A stretch of DNA of 64,000 nucleotides from Mucilaginibacter flavus (GCF_030409315.1 NZ_JAUFPS010000008.1:1-64000); one strand, 5' to 3'; shown: positions 25,707-37,572, numbered from the stretch's first letter. Notes: generated by a model not told the origin, from the letters alone. Program-made: numbers and translations.

Positions 25707-25737
25707 AAGAGGTGGCCCATCATCCGGGCCACCTCTT
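25707..25737. terminator. Bidirectional terminator between YhcG and katG
   Basis: AAGAGGTGGCCC (25707-25718) pairs perfectly with GGGCCACCTCTT (25726-25737). It lies between the converging genes and can serve both. Confidence 0.7.
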
Positions 25738-25757
25738 CATATCAAAATTCAAAACGT

Positions 25758-28001
<2,244 letters not shown>

Positions 28002-28185
28002 TTATAGCGTTCATAAGTTTATCCTTAAAATTAAGGAAATCTAAACGGAGATAGCAAGTTAAGTTTTTGGCATTTGTTATTTGTGACATTAAAATTAAAG
28101 CACAGCCATATTTGTGTATTGCAAGTTTAGCTGTTTAAAGTGTCATATGTGCTTGCCGGCAACCTTCAATTGCCAATACAAATAG

Positions 28186-28193
28186 TATATTTG
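28186..28193 (+). promoter_or_regulatory. Possible -7 element for the PAS kinase
   Basis: TATATTTG matches TAnnTTTG and lies 26 bp before the start codon. No convincing -33 element was seen at the right distance. Confidence 0.3.
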
Positions 28194-28219
28194 AAAGCAA
28201 AGCCTACCAATACTTACCT

Positions 28220-29953
28220 ATGAACCCCGAACAGATGCACATGTTTGAAGCTGTCTTTAACCAGGTTGCTTTTCCTATTACTATTATTAAACCCAATGCG
28301 CCTCATTTCACTATTATAGCCATGAACGAGCAACGCAAAAAAGCGTCGCCAACGCCGCCAGATCAATTGATTGGGAAAGACACCTTCGATGCCTTCAAAT
28401 CATGGGATAAAAACAGCGAAGAGCAACTGGAACTGTTGAGAAAAGGTTTCATGACGGTAATAGAAGAAAAAAGGCAGGTTAAATTGCCCCTGCTATATTT
28501 TGAACTCCCGGTTAAAGACGCGCCGCCTATACGCGGATGGGCACAAACCGAAATTATGCCAATTTTTGACAGCAACGGTAATGTGGAGTATTTATTGAGT
28601 ATGGGACGTGATGTTACCGAGCGTGAATTAAACCGGTTAGCTTTAGCGGAAGCAAGAGAAAAAGAACTGGCCCTGAGCGAGGAACTGGCGGCCATGAATG
28701 AAGAACTGGAAAGCATAAACGAAGAATTAAAAAGATCAAATGATGATTTGCAAAGCGCGAATGAAGAGTTAGCATGTATCAACGAAGAATTTGCTGTTAC
28801 CAACGAGCATCTTTCATTAAGCAATAGCTTGCTTGAGCAATCGCGCCAAAACCTGCAGGATTTGAATGCCGAACTGGAAGACAGGATATTAACCCGCACC
28901 AAAGCGCTGGCCGATAGCGAAACTCGTTTCCGCACCATGTTTGAAACCATATCGCACATGGCCTGGACCATCAGTGACAAGACAGAAGCTACATTTTTTA
29001 ATAAAAGCTGGCACAATTATACCGGGCTGAATTTTGAAAACAGCAAAGGTTACGGCTGGGAAGCTATACTGCACCCCGATGATATTGATGCCACGATAAG
29101 CAAATTCAGAGATGTGCAAGCGGGCTTAAAAGATAGCGGCGAGATTGAAAACAGGTTTAAAAGTTACGACGGCATATACCGCTGGCATTTAACGCGGATA
29201 GTGCCTGTAAAAAACGATAGTGGAGAAACAGAAATGTGGATTGCCACCGCTACAGAAATTAACCAGTTAAAAGAATTGCAACAGCAAAAGGATGATTTTA
29301 TCAGCATAGCCAGTCATGAATTAAAAACGCCTATAACAAGTTTAAAGGGGGCTCTTCAATTACTGGAAAGATTGGTTAACGAGCCCGCCTCGCCCCTTAT
29401 TCCTAAGCTTATCAAACAATCAAGTAGGAGTATGTACAAAATAAGCGCGCTTGTGGAGGATTTGCTTAACCTGAGCAGGATAAGCCAAAACCGGCTAAAA
29501 TTAAATAAATCGGCATTTAATCTTAAAAGCGCCTTAGTAGCCTACTGTAATGAAATGCGGTTGGCCGATCAGTTTAAGGTAATTATAAATGGCGATGATA
29601 ACATAGAGGTATTTGCCGACGAACATCAGATTGACCAGGTTTTAGCCAACTTTGTAAACAATGCAGTTAAGTATGCGCCGCTTTCAAAAGAGATCCTGGT
29701 TACGATAGCAAAAACCGACAACACTGCTAAAGTAACCGTTACAGATAAAGGCCCGGGCATTGCGGCAAACCAACTGGATCATGTATTTGAACGTTATTAC
29801 CGTGTAGAAACATCAGATTTCCAATCGTCGGGCCTGGGGTTAGGTTTGTACATCAGCGCCGAAATCATTAAACAACACGAGGGTGAAATAGGCGTTAACA
29901 GCGAATTGGGAAAAGGCAGTAGCTTTTGGTTTAGTATACCGGTAAACTCGTAA
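28220..29953 (+). CDS. PAS-domain sensor histidine kinase
   Basis: A 577-residue soluble kinase. The N-terminal PAS-like domain occupies about 1-135 (opening FEAVFNQVAFPITIIKPNAP). A long coiled coil at about 137-225 has repeated E-E-L/N-E-E heptads. A second PAS with PAC spans about 232-355 (FETISHMAWTISDKTEATFF, then YRWHLTRIVPVKNDSGETEM). The HisKA helix has the phospho-acceptor in FISIASHELKTPITSLKG near 370, and the HATPase domain shows NFVNNAVKYAP, DKGPGIAAN and GLGLGLYISAEI. There are no membrane segments. No response regulator lies beside it; it converges on another PAS protein gene with only 9 bp between them. Confidence 0.93.
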   Translation: MNPEQMHMFEAVFNQVAFPITIIKPNAPHFTIIAMNEQRKKASPTPPDQLIGKDTFDAFKSWDKNSEEQLELLRKGFMTVIEEKRQVKLPLLYFELPVKDAPPIRGWAQTEIMPIFDSNGNVEYLLSMGRDVTERELNRLALAEAREKELALSEELAAMNEELESINEELKRSNDDLQSANEELACINEEFAVTNEHLSLSNSLLEQSRQNLQDLNAELEDRILTRTKALADSETRFRTMFETISHMAWTISDKTEATFFNKSWHNYTGLNFENSKGYGWEAILHPDDIDATISKFRDVQAGLKDSGEIENRFKSYDGIYRWHLTRIVPVKNDSGETEMWIATATEINQLKELQQQKDDFISIASHELKTPITSLKGALQLLERLVNEPASPLIPKLIKQSSRSMYKISALVEDLLNLSRISQNRLKLNKSAFNLKSALVAYCNEMRLADQFKVIINGDDNIEVFADEHQIDQVLANFVNNAVKYAPLSKEILVTIAKTDNTAKVTVTDKGPGIAANQLDHVFERYYRVETSDFQSSGLGLGLYISAEIIKQHEGEIGVNSELGKGSSFWFSIPVNS

Positions 29954-29962
29954 TAATCTGCT

Positions 29963-31417
29963 TTAGTCTTTTAACTCCTCTACGGTCACGGTACTCGCCT
30001 TCATGTAAATTGTTTTTTCAACAATATTGTGAATTACATCGTCCAATTCCAGTGCAGAAGTATCCAGGTGGGTAATAATCTCGTGGTTGAGGGGGTTCAG
30101 CATATCATCCCGGTCGAACAGGTTTACCAGGCCAAGAATTGTGGCTACCGGTCGCCTCAATTCATGCGAGCTGATATTGGCAATAGAGTGTAGGCGGTTA
30201 TTTTGCTCCAATATATTTTCTTCGTACTTTTTGCTTTCAATTAAAACCCGTAAAATATTAACAGTACGATCTATTATCTGTAATTCATCATTGGTGGGCT
30301 CGCGCTTACTGGTATAATAAATGCCAAAAACAGCCAATACCTTAGTGCCTTTTGAACTGATCACCGGGGTTGACCAACAGGCTTTGAGCCCAAACGGCCT
30401 TACCATATCGGCATAAATGGCCCAAACAGGATCATGCTCAATATCGTTTACAATTACCTGTTCGCGATGATAAACGGCTTTACCGCATGAGCCGTGGTCG
30501 GGCCCAACTGGCAAGCCTTCCAACTGATCGCAATAGGCTTTGGGCAAACGGGGAGCGGCAAGGTTATGTAATGTTTCCTGTGCATCGTTAACCTCCAAAA
30601 CCGAACAGATCATATCCGGAAAAATATCCTCTATACCTTTAAGCAGTTCGTTTGTAGTTTGGGCCAATGAGTATTGCGTAGTCGCGCTTAATTCCAATAC
30701 CTTTTTTTCCAACCCTAAAACCCATTCCTGGATCTTTATTTCGGTAATATCCCTTATAAAAACTGCCAGTTGATTATGATAAGGATACACATTAATGCGC
30801 AGCCAGGCATTTGTGCGAATATTTAAATATTGTACCTGTGTTGATTTTTTGGCTTTAAGCGATCTCTCAAATTCGCATATCACATCAGGAATTAAACCCA
30901 GGCTCTCAATATTATTAAAACCTATCTGCTCAAGTACATCGGAATTTAAATTGGTAAGCGCCTGAAAAGCGGGATTAAAAGCTTTGATTTGCCAGTTCTC
31001 ATCAAGCACTATGAAGCCCTCGTTAAGACTTTGAATGGTGTGCTGTACAATTTCGTCATTTGCCGATGATGATGGCGCGGGCATATCCATCCGCGGGTTA
31101 CCTGTTGAATAAATCAGATTATCGCCGTTTAAGATGATTGACCAGGTTACGCTGTAGTAGCAGCCATCTTTTGCCTTTACCCTGCTTTGATACCCAACAA
31201 GCTTTTTATTGGCCATAAGGCTGCCAATTGATTCGTCCCTGCGTTCTTTATCAGCGGGGTGGCAAATATCGGCAATATTGATACCGGCCAACTCGGCTTC
31301 GGTATAATTAAAGAGGTTTTGAAACGAGGGATTGGTGTGCAATATCACCCCGTTCATATCCATCACAAAAAATATATCTTTTGAATGTGTAAAAAGCGAT
31401 GTGAATCTGGTATCCAT
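29963..31417 (-). CDS. PAS-PAS-GAF protein with a histidine-kinase dimerisation helix but no ATPase domain
   Basis: A 484-residue soluble sensor. PAS 1 lies at about 1-110 (DIFFVMDMNGVILHTNPSFQ), PAS 2 at about 122-230 (NEGFIVLDENWQIKAFNPAF) and GAF at about 240-395 (LEGLPVGPDHGSCGKAVYHR, KACWSTPVISSKGTKVLAVF). The C-terminus carries a HisKA-type helix, SIANISSHELRRPVATILGL near 412-431, with the phosphorylatable histidine. The protein then ends at LKD after one more helix, and none of the N, G1 or G2 boxes of an ATPase domain is present. It may be phosphorylated by another kinase or only signal by dimerisation. It is convergent with the complete kinase at 28220. Confidence 0.85.
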   Translation of the reverse strand: MDTRFTSLFTHSKDIFFVMDMNGVILHTNPSFQNLFNYTEAELAGINIADICHPADKERRDESIGSLMANKKLVGYQSRVKAKDGCYYSVTWSIILNGDNLIYSTGNPRMDMPAPSSSANDEIVQHTIQSLNEGFIVLDENWQIKAFNPAFQALTNLNSDVLEQIGFNNIESLGLIPDVICEFERSLKAKKSTQVQYLNIRTNAWLRINVYPYHNQLAVFIRDITEIKIQEWVLGLEKKVLELSATTQYSLAQTTNELLKGIEDIFPDMICSVLEVNDAQETLHNLAAPRLPKAYCDQLEGLPVGPDHGSCGKAVYHREQVIVNDIEHDPVWAIYADMVRPFGLKACWSTPVISSKGTKVLAVFGIYYTSKREPTNDELQIIDRTVNILRVLIESKKYEENILEQNNRLHSIANISSHELRRPVATILGLVNLFDRDDMLNPLNHEIITHLDTSALELDDVIHNIVEKTIYMKASTVTVEELKD

Positions 31418-31483
31418 ATCAGGTTATTATGGCGTATTACATATAACTAAGTTATACATTTTTTGCAATAACCTAATATTATT

Positions 31484-32188
31484 TTAAGGAGTACTTACCG
31501 CTACAGGCAAAACCTTCCCGTTAAAGAATTTATGCCCGGTAAGCGCGAAATCGGCAATGTACTTGCCCATTTCAAAAGCCAATACCGGCGATTGATAACC
31601 CGGAAAAGCTTTCTCCAACATTTCTGTTTGCGCCGATCCTAAAGCCAGGCAATTTACTTTAATATCCTGCTCCACAAGTTCCTGCGCCAAACACTCTGTT
31701 AAAGTGTGTAATGCCGATTTACTTGCCGAGTAAGCGGCTAATCCCGGGAACTTGGCACTACCCTGGAAACCGCCCATGCTGCCAATATTCAGGATATGCC
31801 CACCTGCTGGAATTAAAGGCAACAAGGCTTGTATAATGCGCACATGCCCTATGAAGTTGCTTTGCAACATCTCTACAAAATCGGCTTCCAGCAATTCAGT
31901 AAAAGGCTTGTTAACTAATACGCCGGCGTTGTTGATCAAAATATCTGTACGATTATCAAAGTTTGCTTCTATAAACTGAAGCAAGCCTTCATAATCATCA
32001 TGTACAATATCAAACTTAAGCGCGTATAACTGGCAATCGGGGTTTAACCCGCCTGCTATTTCAAGCAAACGCTCCAGTTTGTCCTGTGATCGCGCCAACG
32101 CGATCACTTTATGCTTGCCCGATAATATCAGTTCAATTACAGCTTCAAATCCTACGCCGCTGCTGGCGCCTGTTATAATGATGTTCAT
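31484..32188 (-). CDS. Short-chain dehydrogenase/reductase
   Basis: A 234-residue classical SDR. The cofactor motif is TGASSGVGFEA at 6-16, with NNAGVLVNKP near 89-98, the active-site serine in NIGSMGGFQG and the catalytic pair in YSASKSALHT. An arginine (ALARSQDKLE) follows the second strand, which favours NADP(H). The C-terminus (FFNGKVLPVAVSTP) is shorter than usual. The substrate is not predictable. It is monocistronic, and a MITE-like repeat lies in its 347-bp upstream gap. Confidence 0.9.
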   Translation of the reverse strand: MNIIITGASSGVGFEAVIELILSGKHKVIALARSQDKLERLLEIAGGLNPDCQLYALKFDIVHDDYEGLLQFIEANFDNRTDILINNAGVLVNKPFTELLEADFVEMLQSNFIGHVRIIQALLPLIPAGGHILNIGSMGGFQGSAKFPGLAAYSASKSALHTLTECLAQELVEQDIKVNCLALGSAQTEMLEKAFPGYQSPVLAFEMGKYIADFALTGHKFFNGKVLPVAVSTP

Positions 32189-32278
32189 AAGTTGAGACCT
32201 GTAACGGGATAAATATTTTATAAACTATGTCCCATAATGTTTTGTAAATCCACACAAACACTGGCTTTGAACGCTGGC

Positions 32279-32448
32279 GAAGACTCACCCGGCTACGCTG
32301 CGCTGGCCACCCTCTCTTCACCTGCGGTGGAAAGAGGGGCTTGAAAATCTGCTAACCTTCATCTGCGTACAACATCCACCGTTCAAACCCCTCTTTCCGG
32401 CGAAGCCGAAGAGAGGGTGGCGGGCGTAGCCTCGCCGGGTGAGTCTTC
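32279..32448. repeat. MITE-like inverted-repeat element, copy 2
   Basis: 170 bp from GAAGACTCACCCGG to CCGGGTGAGTCTTC. Arm B (CTACGCTGCGCTGGCC) is on the left and arm A (GGCGGGCGTAGCCTCGCC) on the right. Arms are about 65 bp, with internal fold-backs, and the centre is about 35 bp. It has the same length and orientation as copy 3. It fills the middle of the 32189-32535 gap; I see nothing else in that gap. Confidence 0.85.
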
Positions 32449-32535
32449 TACGCAAGACAATTTACGTTATATCCAATTTAATAGCCACCGGATTTCTAAT
32501 ACCCCAGTGAAATATATGGAATAGTTATTGGGTGC

Positions 32536-34308
32536 CTAAAATACCAATTTTTGCTCAACGGGATGACTTATCAAATAAAAACCATCGGCAATCAATTTTT
32601 TAAGCTCGGGCTGATCTTTTGATTTTTGTTGAAGGAAGTTTCTAATCTCTGTTGAAAGTGCCGGCTCTATTTCTTCGTGTTCCAACAGTTCTAATATTTC
32701 CATGGCGCAAAGCCAGTCATCGTGATGGTCCTGTTGCAGGCGCTGCCAAACGTTTCCTAAAAAGCCGTAATCGCCTTGTTTTTGGCGGCAATCGCGCACC
32801 TGCTGATATAATTTATGCAGTTCTTTGCTTTTAACATCATACTCCACATGATGGGTGGCCGTTTTTGATTTATAAACAACTTCTTCAAATGCTTCCTTAT
32901 CGGCCGCACCGCAAAATACAGAAGTGATGCTTTCACCCACAGCCATATCGTAAACACCCCAGGATGGATCAAACAAAATGTTGCCCTGCCTATCTGTAAT
33001 TGTACAATCAACAAAAGTGATCAATTGCGTTTTCCCTTCGAATGCAAGGATAGCTTTCACTTTGCCTTTAACCGTAATGCCGCTTTCAAAATTTAATTCG
33101 ACATTGTTGCCTACCATGATGCCCATGCCGGTAAGTTCATCGGCACTAAGTACTTCTAAAACAATTTCGCCTTTAAGCTTACCTACAGGTGAGCTAAAGC
33201 CGTCTTTATGATAGTTTTTATCGTGTCCCTTTAACTGTTTATTGTTATAAGCCAAAGCCGTACCACCTGTTGTTTTAATAAAATATGGGTTGCCTGCAGC
33301 ATCTACCTTAAAATCGGTAACAGTGCCCGATACCTGCAAACCCGAGCTATAAACCACGGTGCAGGTATTTTTACTCTCCAATGCTTTGCCCAGGCCATAA
33401 GCACCACCCTTTCTGAATGACATGGTATTGGCAAACTCTTCCAGTACATCTATCAGGTTTTGAAAAGTCGGGGTTACAAAAAGCTGGGGCTGGGTTTTGG
33501 TGATATCGTAACTGTAATTAACCGCGTCGATAGTGTATCCAATCTTTTTTACTTCTGTCATCATGCAGCTGGCACTTTCGCCTATGGATGAGAGCAAGCC
33601 GGCACCGTAGATCTTTGGGTTTTCTAAAGTACCGATCAAACCATACTCTACCGTCCACCAATGCAGGCGGCTCAGCAGGGCCATTTCAGACGGCTCGCCC
33701 ATATTCTCCTGCCTAAAAGCTACCAATTCATCTGCTTTTTTTATTTCTTCTGGATCAGCATCGGGCATTTCTTTTAATATCGATAGCGCCCTGATAGCTT
33801 CATACAATTCAAAATCCTGGGCCGAGAACATAGCCTTTGCCCCTATCGATCCAAAATAACTCAAATATTCGTGGTAATCTTTATCCGCGATAATGGGTGC
33901 GTGCCCGGCAGATTCATGAATGATATCCGGTGCAGGCGTATACTCTATATGGCGCGACTGCCGAATATCGGCCGCGATAACCAACACCCGATAAGCCTGG
34001 TATTCCATAAAAGCGGCAGGTGGTATAAAGCCATCAACCGTAACAGCCCCCCAGCCAATTTTTGCCAGGGCATTGTTCATTTCCTGCAAATTGGGAATGC
34101 GTTCGATAGTAAGACCGGCTTTGGTTAGGCCGGGAATGTATGGGTAATAGGCAACATCTTTAAGATAACTATAATTTTGACGCATTACATAACGCCAAAC
34201 GGCATGATCTATAGGGGTATAATGCTCGTAATGCTGGTCGACTATAAATTGTTTTAAATGACCGGGCAAGGCCGCAACCTGCGGATTATTAAAATCATTA
34301 AAGCTCAT
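32536..34308 (-). CDS. Aromatic amino acid hydroxylase (phenylalanine 4-monooxygenase type) with long C-terminal extension
   Basis: A 590-residue pterin-dependent hydroxylase, most likely making tyrosine from phenylalanine. The iron ligands are H131 and H136 in DIIHESAGHAPIIAD, and E221 in LHWWTVEYGLIG. TLENPKIYGAGLLSSIGES follows as in the family. The catalytic domain ends near 300 (NTMSFRKGGAYGLGKALES); about 290 further residues form an extension with beta-rich repeats (GLQVSGTVTDFKVDAAGNPY, GNNVELNFESGITVKGKVKA), then a helical tail. Stand-alone bacterial PhhA is about 260-300 residues, so this is the long form. No pterin-recycling gene is adjacent. Confidence 0.88.
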   Translation of the reverse strand: MSFNDFNNPQVAALPGHLKQFIVDQHYEHYTPIDHAVWRYVMRQNYSYLKDVAYYPYIPGLTKAGLTIERIPNLQEMNNALAKIGWGAVTVDGFIPPAAFMEYQAYRVLVIAADIRQSRHIEYTPAPDIIHESAGHAPIIADKDYHEYLSYFGSIGAKAMFSAQDFELYEAIRALSILKEMPDADPEEIKKADELVAFRQENMGEPSEMALLSRLHWWTVEYGLIGTLENPKIYGAGLLSSIGESASCMMTEVKKIGYTIDAVNYSYDITKTQPQLFVTPTFQNLIDVLEEFANTMSFRKGGAYGLGKALESKNTCTVVYSSGLQVSGTVTDFKVDAAGNPYFIKTTGGTALAYNNKQLKGHDKNYHKDGFSSPVGKLKGEIVLEVLSADELTGMGIMVGNNVELNFESGITVKGKVKAILAFEGKTQLITFVDCTITDRQGNILFDPSWGVYDMAVGESITSVFCGAADKEAFEEVVYKSKTATHHVEYDVKSKELHKLYQQVRDCRQKQGDYGFLGNVWQRLQQDHHDDWLCAMEILELLEHEEIEPALSTEIRNFLQQKSKDQPELKKLIADGFYLISHPVEQKLVF

Positions 34309-34368
34309 TTACGTTTAATTGGTTTAAAACACAACGTAAAATTAGCCAATTAGGTTTACCGGCAAACT

Positions 34369-35313
34369 TTAATTTTCGGGCGTTTCCTCAATATCGGGTA
34401 GGCCAGCCTGCAATCTATCGGTACGGAAAACGTAGTAAACGCCTAACAACGCCACCACTATAGAAATGAGGTAAAACGTAAAACTAAGGTAAACAGCCAT
34501 ATCCGCAGTGAGGTGAAATGGTTTGGCCAGGTTTACAAAAATGGCATCCCTAACCCCGCCGCCACCTAAGCTAAACGGAATAATAGAAGCCAGTGCCGAT
34601 ATCAGGAACGATAACAGATATGGTGCAAATTTGCCGCTAAAATCCTGTGCCAGCAGCAAACATACTATGCAAAGCAACTGCATCCCCTGTACGCCGATGG
34701 CTTTTAAATGCGCAGCAAAAAAGTTATGCGTGTATTCCCTGAAAAACTTACGGGCTACCGTGTAATAAACAATAGAACCTACAACCAATAAAGCCACCGG
34801 AACACGCAGGCCAACCAGGTCTGAGATATGAGGAATGAGAATAATAAGCACAACAGTGATTAAGCCAATGGCCCAAAAACCACTCAACCTATCAAATAAG
34901 ATAGCCCAGAAAACTTTTTTGGCAGGTAGTTTATAGTTTTTGTGCAGCAGGTAAATTTTATAGCCGTCGCCACCTATACCGCCGGGTAGCAGCACGTTGT
35001 AACACAGCCCCAAAAAGTAAAGACGAAGGTTAAAGCGATAATCGAGCCGTAAACCTATCGATTTAAAGAAACTCAATAACCTCCATGCCGAAAACAACAT
35101 CGACCCAAAATAGCATAACACAGCAGCGGCAACCCAGGCTTTGTTGGCGTGTATCAGGCGGTCTTTAAATTTGGCGAAGGGTACTTTACTAAATACCCAA
35201 TACAGCAACCCGCCGGTAACTACAACTATCAGGATAATTTTAACTACGCTCCAAAGCTTGCCTTTCCAGGTTTTATGCTCGGTGCCTTCGTCAATTATTT
35301 CTTCTTCTGTCAT
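34369..35313 (-). CDS. Lysylphosphatidylglycerol synthase TM-region / UPF0104 flippase-like membrane protein
   Basis: A 314-residue integral membrane protein with about eight transmembrane helices, for example IILIVVVTGGLLYWVF, VAAAVLCYFGSMLFSAWRLL and FTFYLISIVVALLGVYYVF. The conserved loop LGLCYNVLLPGGIGGDGYKI near 102-121 and the SFLISALASIIPFSLGGGGV segment near 236-255 are the hallmarks of the LPG synthase TM (UPF0104) family. These proteins act in lipid translocation or glycolipid transfer in the inner membrane. There is no C-terminal synthase domain. It lies 60 bp upstream of the hydroxylase gene on the same strand, so the two may be cotranscribed. Confidence 0.85.
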   Translation of the reverse strand: MTEEEIIDEGTEHKTWKGKLWSVVKIILIVVVTGGLLYWVFSKVPFAKFKDRLIHANKAWVAAAVLCYFGSMLFSAWRLLSFFKSIGLRLDYRFNLRLYFLGLCYNVLLPGGIGGDGYKIYLLHKNYKLPAKKVFWAILFDRLSGFWAIGLITVVLIILIPHISDLVGLRVPVALLVVGSIVYYTVARKFFREYTHNFFAAHLKAIGVQGMQLLCIVCLLLAQDFSGKFAPYLLSFLISALASIIPFSLGGGGVRDAIFVNLAKPFHLTADMAVYLSFTFYLISIVVALLGVYYVFRTDRLQAGLPDIEETPEN

Positions 35314-35517
35314 TTGGGCGCAAAGCTAATTATTTGATGGCACACATCCACCGTTTTTTAAAGTACTGCAACAACAGCCGTGTAACATTGTTTAAACAGT
35401 AAAGATAAGCAGGCAAAATGTAGCTTGTGTAACCGGCAAATCAAATCAGTGTAATCATATCATAATGGGTACAATCATAAAATCAGAATTGTTATTTTTG
35501 CGCAAATTTTAAATGGT

Positions 35518-36387
35518 ATGAGTAAAGTAAAAGTTGGCATTGTGCAAATGACCTGTACTGCAGATAAGCAGCAGAACCTGCAAAAGGCTATTGTTAAAGT
35601 AAGGGAAGCGGCAGCCAAAGGCGCGCAGGTAGTTTGTTTACAGGAACTATTTACCTCGCTTTATTTTTGCGATGTGGAAGACTACGACAATTTTAAACTG
35701 GCCGAAGCCATCCCTGGTCCGTCAACAGATGAACTATCAAAACTTGCCGCCGAGTTAAACGTGGTGATCATCGCTTCGTTGTTTGAAAAACGCGCCCAAG
35801 GCGTTTATCACAATACCACTGCTGTATTAGATGCTGATGGTAGCTACCTTGGCAAATACCGTAAAATGCACATACCGGATGATCCGGGTTTTTACGAAAA
35901 ATTCTATTTCACCCCCGGCGATTTAGGGTACAAAGTATTCAATACCAAATACGGCGGGTTAGGTGTGTTGATCTGCTGGGATCAATGGTACCCAGAGGCA
36001 GCCCGCATTACCGCGTTGATGGGTGCCGATATCCTGTTTTATCCAACTGCCATCGGCTGGGCTACCACCCAGGACGAGGCTACCAATATTGAACAATACA
36101 ATGCATGGCAAACCATTCAGCGTTCACACGCGGTTGCCAATGGCATCCACGTAGTAAGCGTTAACCGTGTAGGCGAAGAAGCCGGCGTTAAATTTTGGGG
36201 CGGTTCATTCTTCGCCAATCCGTTCGGCGCAATTATTCACCAAACCTCGCATGATGAGGAAGAAGTGGTAGTACAGGAACTGGATTTAGATAAATCTGAT
36301 TACTACCGCAGCCACTGGCCGTTTTTAAGGGACAGGAGGATTGATTCATATCAGCCAATTACTAAGCGTTTATTGGACGAAGACTAA
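35518..36387 (+). CDS. aguB: N-carbamoylputrescine amidase
   Basis: A 289-residue nitrilase-family enzyme that hydrolyses N-carbamoylputrescine to putrescine, ammonia and carbon dioxide. The E-K-C triad is in VVCLQELFTSLYFC (Glu near 42), YRKMHIPDDPGFYEKFYF (Lys near 118) and GVLICWDQWYPEAA (Cys near 155). The DDPGFYEKFYFTPGD and FYPTAIGWATTQDE stretches are those of AguB. TATTTTTG at 35493-35500 is a plausible -7 element 17 bp before the start. The downstream neighbour is agmatine deiminase, which supplies its substrate. Confidence 0.95.
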   Translation: MSKVKVGIVQMTCTADKQQNLQKAIVKVREAAAKGAQVVCLQELFTSLYFCDVEDYDNFKLAEAIPGPSTDELSKLAAELNVVIIASLFEKRAQGVYHNTTAVLDADGSYLGKYRKMHIPDDPGFYEKFYFTPGDLGYKVFNTKYGGLGVLICWDQWYPEAARITALMGADILFYPTAIGWATTQDEATNIEQYNAWQTIQRSHAVANGIHVVSVNRVGEEAGVKFWGGSFFANPFGAIIHQTSHDEEEVVVQELDLDKSDYYRSHWPFLRDRRIDSYQPITKRLLDED

Positions 36388-36399
36388 ACCAACTTGCCG

Positions 36400-36481
36400 C
36401 GTCATTGCGAGGAACGAAGCAATCCCCGATAAGCAGAGCCGCTCTGTACAGTTTGGGATTGCTTCGTTCCTCGCAATGACG
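36400..36481. repeat. REP-like palindromic element C (perfect arms)
   Basis: 82 bp. The left arm CGTCATTGCGAGGAACGAAG then CAATCCC (36400-36426) has its perfect 27-bp reverse complement at 36455-36481. It lies between aguB and aguA. It shares its core with the elements at 6343 and 6444. Confidence 0.85.
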
Positions 36482-36504
36482 GGTGCTTTATACCAATTAC
36501 CATT

Positions 36505-37572
36505 ATGAGCCAAAACATTTCTACTAACATATTCCCGGCGCAGCAAGGGTTTTCATTCCCTGCCGAATGGGCTAATCATACTGCCACCTGGCTTTCATGG
36601 CCTCACAAGGAAGCTTCATGGCCGGGTAAAATCGATTTGATTTACCCTGGATACATTGAATTTATCAAAGTGTTAACCAAGGGTGAATTAGTACGCATCA
36701 ATGTTGTTGATGCAGCGATGAAGGCCTCGGTTGCTTTTCAGCTGCAAAATGCGGCTGTGGATATGAGCAAAATCGAGATTTTTGAATTTGCTACCAATGA
36801 TGCCTGGTGTCGTGATCATGGTCCGGCGTTTTTGATTAATGCGGATACTAAACAAAAAGCCATTGTTGACTGGGGCTACAACGCCTGGGGTGGTAAATAT
36901 CCGCCGTTCGATTTAGATGATGTGATCCCTACCAAAATCGGCAATCATTTTGGTTTGCCTGTATTTAATCCGGGCATTGTAATGGAAGGTGGCTCTGTCG
37001 ATTTTAACGGCAAAGGCACTATTTTGACCACCACCGCCTGCCTGCTCAACAAAAACCGCAACCCGCACCTTAACCAGGATCAGATTGAAGGCTACCTGCG
37101 TAACTTTTACGGCGCCGAACAAATTTTATGGTTAGGCGATGGCATTGTTGGTGACGACACCGACGGCCACATTGATGATATTACCCGTTTTGTAAACGAG
37201 GATACCGTTGTAACCGTTGTCGAAGAGAACAAAAACGATGATAATTACCACCTATTGCAAGAGAACCTGGAAGCCCTTAAAACCATGCGCCTGCTTAACG
37301 GCAAACAGCTAAACGTTGTTGAACTACCCATGCCCGAGGCTGTGATTTATGAAGATACCCGCCTGCCGGCTTCATACGCCAATTTCTACATTGCAAATTC
37401 GGCTGTAGTGGTGCCTACTTACCGATCTGTAAATGATGATAAAGCTTTACAGATCATCCAGCAATGTTTTCCTGACCGCGAGGTGGTAGGGATCGATTCA
37501 ACAGATATTATCTGGGGATTGGGTAGCTTCCATTGTTTGAGCCAGCAGGAGCCGAGCCCCCCAGCCCCCTAA
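36505..37572 (+). CDS. aguA: Agmatine deiminase
   Basis: A 355-residue enzyme converting agmatine to N-carbamoylputrescine. The family landmarks are WANHTATWLSWPHKEASWPG near 22-41, ATNDAWCRDHGPAFLIN near 95-111, GIVMEGGSVDFNGKGTIL near 155-172, WLGDGIVGDDTDGHIDD near 211-227 and the catalytic cysteine C344 in GLGSFHCLSQQ. The usual GGGxxHC reads GLGSFHC here. With aguB, 117 bp upstream, it completes agmatine to putrescine. The last residues PSPPAP and the stop lie in a dispersed G/C-run repeat also found at the end of the methyltransferase gene. Confidence 0.95.
   Translation: MSQNISTNIFPAQQGFSFPAEWANHTATWLSWPHKEASWPGKIDLIYPGYIEFIKVLTKGELVRINVVDAAMKASVAFQLQNAAVDMSKIEIFEFATNDAWCRDHGPAFLINADTKQKAIVDWGYNAWGGKYPPFDLDDVIPTKIGNHFGLPVFNPGIVMEGGSVDFNGKGTILTTTACLLNKNRNPHLNQDQIEGYLRNFYGAEQILWLGDGIVGDDTDGHIDDITRFVNEDTVVTVVEENKNDDNYHLLQENLEALKTMRLLNGKQLNVVELPMPEAVIYEDTRLPASYANFYIANSAVVVPTYRSVNDDKALQIIQQCFPDREVVGIDSTDIIWGLGSFHCLSQQEPSPPAP

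Noticed and set aside
28363..29016. 217-residue minus-strand ORF within the PAS kinase
   Set aside because: Antisense to a complete, motif-rich kinase; serine/leucine-rich sequence typical of a shadow frame.
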